This document shows positions 56,896 to 64,000 of a stretch of DNA of 64,000 nt, piece after piece. Below the pieces are notes generated by a model that ran no database searches, was not told the DNA's origin, and saw only the letters and a list, made by a program, of their open reading frames with translations. The position numbers and the translations under genes are program-made. This DNA is from Candidatus Bilophila faecipullorum (lineage in GTDB: Bacteria > Desulfobacterota > Desulfovibrionia > Desulfovibrionales > Desulfovibrionaceae), in assembly GCA_944326695.1 (NCBI GenBank), contig CALVEZ010000004.1:1-64000 (forward strand). Reading direction: 5' to 3'. Position 1 is the first letter of the stretch. Each line of letters begins with the position of its first letter.

Positions 56896-57684
56896 ATGGC
56901 ATACGTAAGCATGAAGCAGATGCTGGAAACCGGCGTTCATTTCGGTCACCAGACTCGCCGTTGGAACCCCAAGATGCGTCCGTTCATCTTCGGCGCCCGT
57001 AACGGCATCCATATCATCGACCTCCAGCAGACTGTGAAGCTGTACCGCACCGCCCACGACAAGATCGTGGAAACCGTCGCCAACGGCGGCCGCGTGCTCT
57101 TCATCGGCACCAAGCGTCAGGCTCAGGAAGCCGTTGCCGCCGAAGCCGGCCGCGCCGGGCAGTTCCACGTGACCAACCGCTGGATGGGCGGCACCCTCAC
57201 CAACTTCGCCACCATCCAGAAGAGCATCGAACGCCTGAAGAAGCTTGAAGCCATGTTTGAAGACGGTTCCGTGAACCGCTATCAGAAGAAGGAAGTGCTG
57301 ACCCTCCAGCGCGAAATGGCCAAGCTCGAACTGACCCTCGGCGGTATCAAGAACATGGACCGCCTGCCGCAGATCGCCTTCATCATCGACCCCAACCGCG
57401 AAGAAATCGCGGTCAAGGAATGCCGCAAGCTCGGCATCCCGATCGTGGCCGTCACCGACACCAACTGCGATCCCGACCTCATCGACTACATCATTCCCGG
57501 CAACGACGACGCCATCCGCGCCATCAAGCTCTTCGTCACCGCCATGGCCGAAGCCTGCCTTGAAGGCGAAGCCATGCGCAAGGACGCCAAGAACAAGGAC
57601 GCCGAGGAAGAACTGAAGAAGGCTGCCGCCGCCGAGGAAAAGGCCGAAGAAGCCCCCGTCGCCGCCGAAGCCGCCGCCGAATAA
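56896..57684 (+). CDS. rpsB: 30S ribosomal protein S2
   Basis: A 262-residue ribosomal protein. It begins [20 protein letters not shown], with [32 protein letters not shown] and [14 protein letters not shown] following. The C-terminus carries an Ala/Glu/Lys-rich tail typical of Desulfovibrio-type S2. AAGGAG precedes the ATG at good spacing. First gene of the translation cluster; tsf follows after 20 bases. Confidence 0.97.
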   Translation: MAYVSMKQMLETGVHFGHQTRRWNPKMRPFIFGARNGIHIIDLQQTVKLYRTAHDKIVETVANGGRVLFIGTKRQAQEAVAAEAGRAGQFHVTNRWMGGTLTNFATIQKSIERLKKLEAMFEDGSVNRYQKKEVLTLQREMAKLELTLGGIKNMDRLPQIAFIIDPNREEIAVKECRKLGIPIVAVTDTNCDPDLIDYIIPGNDDAIRAIKLFVTAMAEACLEGEAMRKDAKNKDAEEELKKAAAAEEKAEEAPVAAEAAAE

Positions 57685-57704
57685 TCAACGTTTCGGAGAT
57701 TTTC

Positions 57705-58592
57705 ATGAGCATCACTGCTGCTATGGTTAAAGACCTGCGCGAAAAGACCGCCGCGGGCATGATGGATTGCAAGAAGGCCCTCACCGAATGCGACGGCGAC
57801 ATGGAAAAGGCCGTCGACTGGCTGCGTCAGAAGGGCCTGTCCAAGGCCGCCAAAAAGGCCGGACGCGCCACCTCCGAAGGTCTCGTGGGCTTTGAAGTGT
57901 CCGCCGACGGCAAGCTCGGCGCGGCCGTCGAAGTCAAGTGCGAAACCGACTTCGTGGCCCGCGGCGACAAGTTCCAGGGCTTTGTGAAGGACCTTACCGC
58001 TCAGGTCATGAAGAGCGACTACGCGGACAACGACGCCCTGCTCGCCGCGCCCTTCATCGCCGACGCCGCCCAGACCGTCAAGGAAGCCCTCGACGGCACC
58101 ATCGCCACCACCGGCGAAAACATGGGCATCGGCCGTTTCGCCCGCATGGAGCTGACCGCCGGTTCCGCCGGGCAGATCGCCGGCTACCTCCACTCCAACG
58201 GCAAGCTCGCCGTGCTCGTGGAAGTGAAGGCCGAGAGCGAGGCCGCCGCGTCTTCCGAAGCCTTCCATGACCTCACCAAGAACGTGGCCATGCAGATCGC
58301 CGCCGCCTCCCCGCTGGCCGTCTCTGCCGAAGGCCTCGATCCCGAACTGATCGAGCGCGAACGTGAAGTCTACCGCCAGAAGGCCCGCGAAGAAGGCAAG
58401 CCCGAGCAGATCATCGAAAAGATCGCCGAAGGCGCGGTCAAGAAGTACTGCAAGGAAGTGTGCCTGCTCGACCAGCTTTACATCCGCGACGACAAGATGA
58501 CCATCAACGATCTCGTCAAGGGCGTCTCCAAGACCCTCGGCGAAACGATCAGCGTGGTCCGCTTCGTGCGCATCCAGCTCGGCGCCGAATAG
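57705..58592 (+). CDS. tsf: Elongation factor Ts
   Basis: A 295-residue nucleotide exchange factor for EF-Tu. The N-terminal UBA-like domain (VKDLREKTAAGMMDCKKAL) and the core signature VKCETDFVARGDKFQGF are clear, with two subdomains following. GGAG precedes the ATG. It is cotranscribed with rpsB and followed by a strong terminator. Confidence 0.97.
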   Translation: MSITAAMVKDLREKTAAGMMDCKKALTECDGDMEKAVDWLRQKGLSKAAKKAGRATSEGLVGFEVSADGKLGAAVEVKCETDFVARGDKFQGFVKDLTAQVMKSDYADNDALLAAPFIADAAQTVKEALDGTIATTGENMGIGRFARMELTAGSAGQIAGYLHSNGKLAVLVEVKAESEAAASSEAFHDLTKNVAMQIAAASPLAVSAEGLDPELIEREREVYRQKAREEGKPEQIIEKIAEGAVKKYCKEVCLLDQLYIRDDKMTINDLVKGVSKTLGETISVVRFVRIQLGAE

Positions 58593-58610
58593 TTCATACG
58601 ACTGACGGCA

Positions 58611-58636
58611 AAAGGGGGGCACTGCCCCCCTTTTTT
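58611..58636 (+). terminator. Intrinsic terminator after tsf
   Basis: GGGGGGC and GCCCCCC with a three-base loop, flanked by AAA and TTTTTT. It separates rpsB-tsf from the genes that follow. Confidence 0.9.
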
Positions 58637-58677
58637 GTAGCCGCTTCCGTCCTGGAAACCTTTTTTGGGAGTCATCC

Positions 58678-59832
58678 ATGCGCGACACATTTCTCGTTTT
58701 TGCGCAGCCCCTCATCGAACAGCCGGAAATGGACGAAGTGCTCGACAGCCTGCGCGCCGCGTGGCTCGGCACGGGTCCCAAGGTCCACCAGTTCGAGCAT
58801 GATTTCGCGGCCTACAAGGGCGTCGGACAGGCCGCGGCCCTGAACTCGTGCACGGCGGGCCTGCATCTGGCCTGCCTCGCGCTCGATCTCGGGCACGGCG
58901 ACGAGGTCATCAGCACGGCCATGACCTTCTGCTCGTCCATCAATGCGATCATCCACGCCGGGGCCACACCCGTGCTTGCGGACATCGATCCCGAAACGCA
59001 GGCCATCGATCCCGCATCCATCGAGGCGCGCATCACCCCGCGCACCAAGGCGCTGCTTGTGGTCCACTTCGCGGGCCGCCCCTGCGACATGGACGCTATC
59101 ATGGACATCGCCCGGCGGCACGACCTGCGGGTCATCGAAGACTGCGCGCACGCCATCGAAACCGAATACCATGGCCGCAAGGCCGGGACCATCGGCGACA
59201 TCGGCTGCTTCAGCTTCTACAGCACCAAGAACATCGTCACCGGCGAAGGTGGCATGGTCATCGCCCGCGACGAATCGCTTATCGACCGCATCCGCATCAT
59301 GGCCCTGCACGGCATGAGCGCCGACGCCTGGGCGCGCTTCTCCGACGCAGGCTACAAGCACTACCACGTCGTGGAACTCGGCTTCAAATACAACATGATG
59401 GACCTCCAGGCCGCCCTCGGCATCCATCAGCTCCCCCGCGTCGACCGCTACTGGGAACGCCGCCGCGCCATCTGGGATCGCTATATGGAAGCCTTCGCAA
59501 GCCTGCCCGTCGGCCTGCCCGCGCCCGTGGCCCCGGACACCCGGCACGCCTTCCACCTCTTCACCCTGCGCGTGAACAGGGAACGTTGCGGCCTCAGCCG
59601 CGACGAGGCGCTCACGGCCCTGCACAAGCGCAACATCGGGAGCGGCGTGCACTACCTCGCCATTCCCGAGCATCCCTTCTACCAGCGGACTTTCGGCTGG
59701 CGGCCCGAGGACACGCCCAACGCCACGGCCTACGGGCGCGAAACGCTTTCCCTCCCTCTTTCCCCCAAGCTGAGCGACCGGGACGTAGCGGACGTCATCG
59801 AAGCCGTGACCGACATCTTCGCAAGGGCCTGA
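58678..59832 (+). CDS. DegT/DnrJ/EryC1/StrS aminotransferase family protein
   Basis: A 384-residue PLP enzyme. The PLP-binding Lys184 is in FSFYSTKNIVTGEGGM, with LNSCTAGLHLACLAL and RVIEDCAHAIETEY as further cofactor-site segments. The family transaminates nucleotide sugars for lipopolysaccharide or capsule. GGGAG precedes the ATG. It is followed after three bases by a glycosyltransferase, so both probably act on one surface glycan. The pair sits between tsf and pyrH, an arrangement I recall from Desulfovibrio. Confidence 0.92.
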   Translation: MRDTFLVFAQPLIEQPEMDEVLDSLRAAWLGTGPKVHQFEHDFAAYKGVGQAAALNSCTAGLHLACLALDLGHGDEVISTAMTFCSSINAIIHAGATPVLADIDPETQAIDPASIEARITPRTKALLVVHFAGRPCDMDAIMDIARRHDLRVIEDCAHAIETEYHGRKAGTIGDIGCFSFYSTKNIVTGEGGMVIARDESLIDRIRIMALHGMSADAWARFSDAGYKHYHVVELGFKYNMMDLQAALGIHQLPRVDRYWERRRAIWDRYMEAFASLPVGLPAPVAPDTRHAFHLFTLRVNRERCGLSRDEALTALHKRNIGSGVHYLAIPEHPFYQRTFGWRPEDTPNATAYGRETLSLPLSPKLSDRDVADVIEAVTDIFARA

Positions 59833-59835
59833 TTC

Positions 59836-60615
59836 ATGCCGCCGACCATTACGGGACTGATCCTGACCTACAACGGAGAACGCCTGCTGGATCGCTGCCT
59901 TGCGTCCTTAAGCTTTTGCGACCGCGTGCTGGTTGTGGACTCCTTCAGCACGGACGGCACGGAGCGCATCGCCCGCGAACGCGGCGCGGCCTTCGTGCGG
60001 CGGGCATGGGAGGGGCCGGGGCCGCAATTCCGTTACGCCCTTGATCTCATTGATGCGGACTACGCCTCGGACTGGATCGTCAGCCTCGATCAGGACGAAA
60101 TCTGCACGCCGGAACTGCGGGAATCCATCCTCAAGGCCGTGGCCGCGCCCGCCGAAAACGTCGGCTTCTACGTGCCGCGCCGCTCGTGGTATTATGACCG
60201 CTTCCTGAAGCACAGCGGCTGGTACCCCGACCATCTCCTGCGCTGCTTCCGGCGGGGGGCCATGCGCGTCTCGGTCAGCGGCGCACACTACTCCTTCCAT
60301 CCGCAAGGCCCCACGGGGACGCTGACCGGCGACATCCTGCACTATCCCTACAGCAGCTTCCGGGAACATCTCGACAAGATCAACTCCTACGCGCAGCAGG
60401 GGGCCGAAGCCCTCGCCTCCCGCGGCAAACACGGCGGGATCGCCCTCGGCCTGCTGCACGGGTTCGGGCGCTTCCTGCGCATCTATCTGCTCAAGAAAGG
60501 CTTCCTTGACGGACGGGCCGGTTTCATCAACGCGGCTCACGGGGCGTTTTACGCCTTTCTCAAATACGTCAGGGTCGACGAAGGAAACTGGGGTTATCCC
60601 TACAACCACCGCTAA
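59836..60615 (+). CDS. Glycosyltransferase family 2, lipopolysaccharide core type
   Basis: A 259-residue cytoplasmic enzyme of the WaaE/KdtX-like group: TGLILTYNGERLLDRCLASL, VLVVDSFSTDGTERIA (first Asp site), SLDQDEICTPEL (DxD-like metal site) and RRSWYYDRFLKHSGWYPDH. It likely adds a glucose-type residue to the lipopolysaccharide inner core. It starts three bases after the aminotransferase stop and is followed by pyrH after 15 bases. Confidence 0.88.
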   Translation: MPPTITGLILTYNGERLLDRCLASLSFCDRVLVVDSFSTDGTERIARERGAAFVRRAWEGPGPQFRYALDLIDADYASDWIVSLDQDEICTPELRESILKAVAAPAENVGFYVPRRSWYYDRFLKHSGWYPDHLLRCFRRGAMRVSVSGAHYSFHPQGPTGTLTGDILHYPYSSFREHLDKINSYAQQGAEALASRGKHGGIALGLLHGFGRFLRIYLLKKGFLDGRAGFINAAHGAFYAFLKYVRVDEGNWGYPYNHR

Positions 60616-60630
60616 CACAGGGAGAGGAGA

Positions 60631-61347
60631 ATGGCAGAACTCAAGTACAGGCGCGTGCTGCTCAAGCTGAGCGGCGAGGCGCTGGCCGGCGAAAAACAGA
60701 TAGGTATTGACCCCCATACGGTTTCAAAGATATGTGCAGAAATCGCCGATGTGGTGGAAATGGGCCTTGAGGTCGCGCTGGTCATCGGCGGCGGCAACAT
60801 CTTCCGCGGCCTGTCCGCCTCCGCCGAGGGGATGGACCGCTCCTCGGCCGACTACATGGGCATGCTCGCCACCGTACTCAACGCGCTGGCCGTGCAGGAC
60901 GCGCTGGAAAAGACCGGGCATCCCACCCGCGTGCTTTCCGCCATCGCCATGCAGGAGGTCTGCGAGCCCTATGTCCGACGCCGCGCCATGCGGCATCTGG
61001 AAAAGGGCCGCGTGATCATCTGCGCCGCCGGGACGGGCAACCCCTATTTCACCACCGACACCGCGGCAGCCCTGCGCGGGATGGAGCTGAAATGCGACGC
61101 CATCATCAAGGCCACCAAAGTGGACGGCGTCTATGACAAGGACCCCATGAAGCACGACGACGCCGTGATGTTCAAGTACTTGAGCTATGAGGAAACCCTG
61201 CGGCGCCACCTGAAGGTGATGGATTCCACCGCCGTTACGCTGGCGCAGGAAAATCAGGTTCCCATCGTCGTGTGCAACATGTTCAACGGCAGCATCAAAA
61301 AGGTGGTCATGGGCGAAAACCCCGGCACCACCGTCCAAGGAGACTGA
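60631..61347 (+). CDS. pyrH: UMP kinase
   Basis: A 238-residue amino-acid-kinase-fold enzyme phosphorylating UMP to UDP. Signatures: [31 protein letters not shown] and [29 protein letters not shown] precedes the ATG. Part of the pyrH-frr-uppS-cdsA run. Confidence 0.97.
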   Translation: MAELKYRRVLLKLSGEALAGEKQIGIDPHTVSKICAEIADVVEMGLEVALVIGGGNIFRGLSASAEGMDRSSADYMGMLATVLNALAVQDALEKTGHPTRVLSAIAMQEVCEPYVRRRAMRHLEKGRVIICAAGTGNPYFTTDTAAALRGMELKCDAIIKATKVDGVYDKDPMKHDDAVMFKYLSYEETLRRHLKVMDSTAVTLAQENQVPIVVCNMFNGSIKKVVMGENPGTTVQGD

Positions 61348-61350
61348 TGT

Positions 61351-61911
61351 ATGGATAAAGAGACCGTTCTGCTTGATTCCGAAGAGCGCATGGAAAAAGC
61401 CATCGCCACCCTTGAGCGCGAATTCGGCCGCCTGCGTACCGGCCGCGCCTCCACCAATCTGGTCGACAACATCAAGGTGGATTACTACGGCACGCCCACG
61501 CCCATCAGCCAGCTGGCCTCGGTCGCCGTGCCGGACAGCCGCACCATCACCATCCAGCCGTGGGACCGCGGCGCTTTCGGCGGCGTGGAAAAGGCCATCC
61601 TCAAGTCGGACCTCGGCCTGACTCCGGTCAACGACGGCAAGATCATCCGCATCTCCATTCCCCCGCTGACGGAGGAACGCCGCAAGGAACTCGGCAAGGT
61701 CGCCCGCAAATACGGCGAGGAAGCCAAGGTCGCCGTGCGCAACGTCCGCCGCGACGCCAACGACCAGTTGAAGAAGCTGGAAAAGGACAAGGCCATCTCC
61801 GAGGACGAACTGAAGAAGGCGACTGACGACGTGCAGAAGCTGACCGACAAGTTCGTCGCCAAGGTCGACGAAAAGTGTCAGGCCAAGGAAAAGGAAATCA
61901 TGGACCTGTAG
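61351..61911 (+). CDS. frr: Ribosome recycling factor
   Basis: A 186-residue protein with the RRF signatures [40 protein letters not shown] and [18 protein letters not shown]. It splits post-termination ribosomes with EF-G. AAGGAG lies at good distance. Three bases after pyrH. Confidence 0.97.
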   Translation: MDKETVLLDSEERMEKAIATLEREFGRLRTGRASTNLVDNIKVDYYGTPTPISQLASVAVPDSRTITIQPWDRGAFGGVEKAILKSDLGLTPVNDGKIIRISIPPLTEERRKELGKVARKYGEEAKVAVRNVRRDANDQLKKLEKDKAISEDELKKATDDVQKLTDKFVAKVDEKCQAKEKEIMDL

Positions 61912-61920
61912 CCGGATGAA

Positions 61921-61944
61921 GGGGCCTTTCCCCGGAAAGGCCCC
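61921..61944 (+). repeat. Intercistronic hairpin between frr and uppS
   Basis: Perfect ten-bp arms (GGGGCCTTTC and complement) with a four-base loop, without a T tract; it begins nine bases after the frr stop. Confidence 0.75.
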
Positions 61945-62002
61945 TCCCGCGCGCTTTGCCCGCGCCCCTTCGCCTTCAACGTTCTTTGCGAGGCTGAGTC
62001 CC

Positions 62003-62734
62003 ATGCCCGATTCCCCGCATTCTCTCGATCCTTCCGCGCTTCCGGCCCACGTCGCCATCATCATGGACGGCAACGGGCGCTGGGCGCAGGAACGGGGCCT
62101 GTCCCGCAGCGAGGGGCACAAGGCCGGGGTCCGCGCGGCCAAGGCCATCGTGACCGAGTGCCGCACCCTCGGCATCCGCCATCTGACGCTCTACACTTTT
62201 TCTCAGGAAAACTGGGGCCGTCCCCGGGACGAGGTGAGTTTGCTCTTCCAGCTCCTCGTGCGTTTCCTTGGCGACGAGCTGTCCTCAATGGAGAAGAACG
62301 GCATCTGCCTGCGGGTCTTCGGCGACGTGGACGGCCTGCCGCTTGCGGCGCGCACGGCCCTGCGCCACGCCATGAACCGCACCGCCCGCTGCGAAGGGAT
62401 GATCGTCAATCTGGCCCTGAACTACTCGGGGCGGGAGGAAATCCTGCGTGCCGCGCGCCTGCTCATGGAAAAGGGCGTCCGGCCTGACGGCGTCACCGAG
62501 GAAGCCTTCCGCGCCTGCCTCTATTCGGCGGGACAGCCCGATCCCGATCTCCTCATCCGTACCAGCGGCGAACTGCGCATCAGCAACTACCTCACCTTCC
62601 AAAGCGCCTACAGCGAACTCTATTTCACCTCCACCTACTGGCCCGATTTCACGCCGGAGGAACTGCGCAAGGCTCTTAGAGACTACGCGGGCCGGAGCCG
62701 CCGTTTCGGGCTGACTCAGGAGCAGATTCCATGA
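62003..62734 (+). CDS. uppS: Isoprenyl transferase (undecaprenyl diphosphate synthase)
   Basis: A 243-residue cis-prenyltransferase. The catalytic Asp22 is in HVAIIMDGNGRWAQERG, with TLYTFSQENWGRP and LLIRTSGELRISNYL as later signatures. It makes the lipid carrier for peptidoglycan and O-antigen. The start at 62003 was chosen by homology; the ORF extends upstream into the hairpin spacer. Its stop overlaps the cdsA start (ATGA). Confidence 0.95.
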   Translation: MPDSPHSLDPSALPAHVAIIMDGNGRWAQERGLSRSEGHKAGVRAAKAIVTECRTLGIRHLTLYTFSQENWGRPRDEVSLLFQLLVRFLGDELSSMEKNGICLRVFGDVDGLPLAARTALRHAMNRTARCEGMIVNLALNYSGREEILRAARLLMEKGVRPDGVTEEAFRACLYSAGQPDPDLLIRTSGELRISNYLTFQSAYSELYFTSTYWPDFTPEELRKALRDYAGRSRRFGLTQEQIP

Positions 62735-63537
62735 TCATCGCCTCAAAACATCTTCCCCGGATCATCACGGGCGTCATCCTGATTGGCGTTCTGGGCACGG
62801 CCCTCGCCCTGTCGGGCCCGTATCTTTTCGGTCTGCTGCTCGTGTTCACGCTGGTAGGGCTGTGGGAATTCTACGCCATGTTCTGGCCGGACAACGCCAA
62901 CCTCGGCGGCCGCCTGCTGGGGCTGCTGCTCGGGGTCGTGCTGCTCGCCTCCGCGTGGGTGCGTCCCGAGCTGGTCATCACGGCACTCGGCCTGTCCACC
63001 CTGCTGCTGGCCTGCCTTTTCCTCTTCAGTTGGGCGCGCGACGACCATTACCGCTTCACCCGCGTGGCCGTCCTCATGGGCGGGCTCCTCTACGTCCCCA
63101 TGCTGATCATGCCCGCGCTCAATTTCGCCCTGCACGAGCAACTGCTGCTCATCTGCACGGCGGCGGGTTCGGACACCGTGGCCTATTTCTTCGGGATGCG
63201 TTTCGGCAAACACAAAATCTGGCCCAAGGTCAGCCCCAAGAAGAGCGTGGAAGGCAGCCTCGCCGGGCTGGCGGCCAGCGTAGCCGTGGCTGTTTCTTTC
63301 GGTCTCGCCTTCGGTGTGGATACGGCGGACTGGACCCATTACGCCCTGCTCGGCCTCGTCCTCGGCGTCATGGCGCAGCTCGGCGACTTTTTTGAATCCG
63401 CCCTCAAGCGCTCGCGCTCGGTCAAGGATTCCGGAAGCGTCCTGCCCGGGCACGGCGGCGTGCTGGACCGCGTGGACAGCCTGCTTTTCGTCATCCCTAC
63501 CTATGAGTGCGCCCGCGCCGTGATGACGTTCTTTTAG
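62731..63537 (+). CDS. cdsA: Phosphatidate cytidylyltransferase
   Basis: A 268-residue membrane protein with about eight helices that forms CDP-diacylglycerol. The C-terminal signature is LKRSRSVKDSGSVLPGHGG followed by LDRVDSLLF, the family pattern with the essential Asp residues. Translationally coupled to uppS through ATGA. The next genes normally expected, dxr and rseP, are not visible before the window ends. Confidence 0.94.
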   Translation: MIIASKHLPRIITGVILIGVLGTALALSGPYLFGLLLVFTLVGLWEFYAMFWPDNANLGGRLLGLLLGVVLLASAWVRPELVITALGLSTLLLACLFLFSWARDDHYRFTRVAVLMGGLLYVPMLIMPALNFALHEQLLLICTAAGSDTVAYFFGMRFGKHKIWPKVSPKKSVEGSLAGLAASVAVAVSFGLAFGVDTADWTHYALLGLVLGVMAQLGDFFESALKRSRSVKDSGSVLPGHGGVLDRVDSLLFVIPTYECARAVMTFF

Positions 63538-63763
63538 GCTCCTCATGCGCCGCCCGCGGAAAGCCGACGCCTCCCACAAGGCACGGGGATGGACGGCAAA
63601 ACCGGGGCAACGTCGGGATGACAGTGTTTCCCCGCAAGGCGCCACGTGAAAAAGGCGGCCTTGCGGCGGGCGCTTGCAGGAGGGCCGGGAGCGCCCCGGC
63701 GAAGGAAGAGCTTTTCCTTCCACCGGCGCTCGCCTCCCCGCCCTTCCAGGGCAGATGAACGTT
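63538..63763. other. Intergenic region after cdsA
   Basis: GC-rich, no gene seen. A weakly similar pair TCCCACAAGGCACGGGGATGG and CCCCGCAAGGCGCC recalls the degenerate repeats at 56 kb but the spacing does not fit. Confidence 0.4.
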
Positions 63764-63886
63764 GACTTTTTACAAAAGTCCACGTTGGCATTCTGCCAAA
63801 AAACGTCGTTTTTGGCAGAATCCACGCCACGTTGTGGCGGGCCATACCTGCGTGTGGCCAGAGCCGTTTCAACATGAAACGGCTCT
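63764..63886. repeat. Cluster of four perfect or near-perfect hairpins
   Basis: In 123 bases: GACTTTT-TAC-AAAAGTC (63764-63780), ATTCTGCCAAAAA and complement with a short loop (63790-63821), CGCCAC-GTT-GTGGCG (63825-63839), and AGAGCCGTTTC-AACAT-GAAACGGCTCT (63860-63886). The second has A/T tracts that make it a good bidirectional terminator. The row of four is unusual. Confidence 0.85.
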
Positions 63887-63982
63887 AGAGCGGGCGGCAA
63901 GCTCATAAATCCGTCCCCCCAAAAGGACGACAAGACAGGGGAGATTCCGACAAGGGCTCCCCTTTTCCATAACGGGACAGTC

Positions 63983-64000
63983 ATGCTTCAGTACATTACC
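63983..64000 (+). CDS. Possible start of a gene running off the right edge
   Basis: An ATG followed by five open codons (MLQYIT) with only a weak GGGA upstream. In related genomes dxr often follows cdsA, but six codons cannot support a name. Confidence 0.25.

Overview
The window looks like chromosomal DNA of a GC-rich, anaerobic deltaproteobacterium of the Desulfovibrionaceae type (Desulfovibrio, Bilophila or a relative). The reasons are the combination of two TRAP transporters, a tungstate-binding protein, an IscR-like Rrf2 regulator, a NapH-type polyferredoxin, a YeiH-type membrane protein, and the order rpsB-tsf-degT-GT2-pyrH-frr-uppS-cdsA. The genus cannot be fixed from the sequence alone. 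No rRNA, tRNA, transposase, integrase or prophage gene was seen.

Layout. 0.2-6 kb: envelope genes (AMIN protein, RlpA, LytM-type M23 lipoprotein, polysaccharide deacetylase) around an Alx/TerC-type manganese exporter preceded by a well-formed yybP-ykoY manganese riboswitch. 6-13 kb: RsiV-like exported protein, MnmM-type methyltransferase, Tex, an exported family-3 glycosidase. 13-19 kb: beta-carbonic anhydrase, DUF305 protein, EamA transporter, MntP and an unusually long CDF zinc-type exporter. 19-23.6 kb: yajC-secD-secF, an exported protein and an Rrf2 regulator. 24-33 kb: MetA (predicted acetyl type), orphan TupA, a TRAP system with fused DctQM, an orphan ABC-type binding protein and an NlpC/P60 lipoprotein. 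33-38 kb: inositol-phosphatase family protein and a DNA-alkylation repair operon (DUF1848, Ogt, an internally duplicated HhH-GPD glycosylase). 38-41 kb: a second, unfused TRAP operon. 41-51 kb: polyferredoxin, cinA with a GGDEF gene, uraA and upp, gdhA. 51-56 kb: YeiH-family transporter with a tiny membrane protein, small hypothetical genes, a UbiA-family prenyltransferase and a decayed array with 61-bp spacing that looks like a type I-E CRISPR remnant. 56.7-63.5 kb: the translation and lipid cluster rpsB to cdsA, followed by four closely spaced hairpins.

How they work together. Metal export is a recurring theme in the first 19 kb: Alx under a Mn riboswitch, MntP, and a CDF exporter. Both TRAP operons place the solute-binding gene first and separate it from the membrane genes by a strong hairpin, which fits higher expression of the binding protein. 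Intergenic DNA is abundant (many gaps of 300-900 bp) and holds intrinsic terminators, two long triplet repeats and degenerate repeats.

Starts were moved to internal ATG/GTG codons where a Shine-Dalgarno sequence, signal peptide or family length required it. Functions are from recognition of family motifs by eye; no database search was run.
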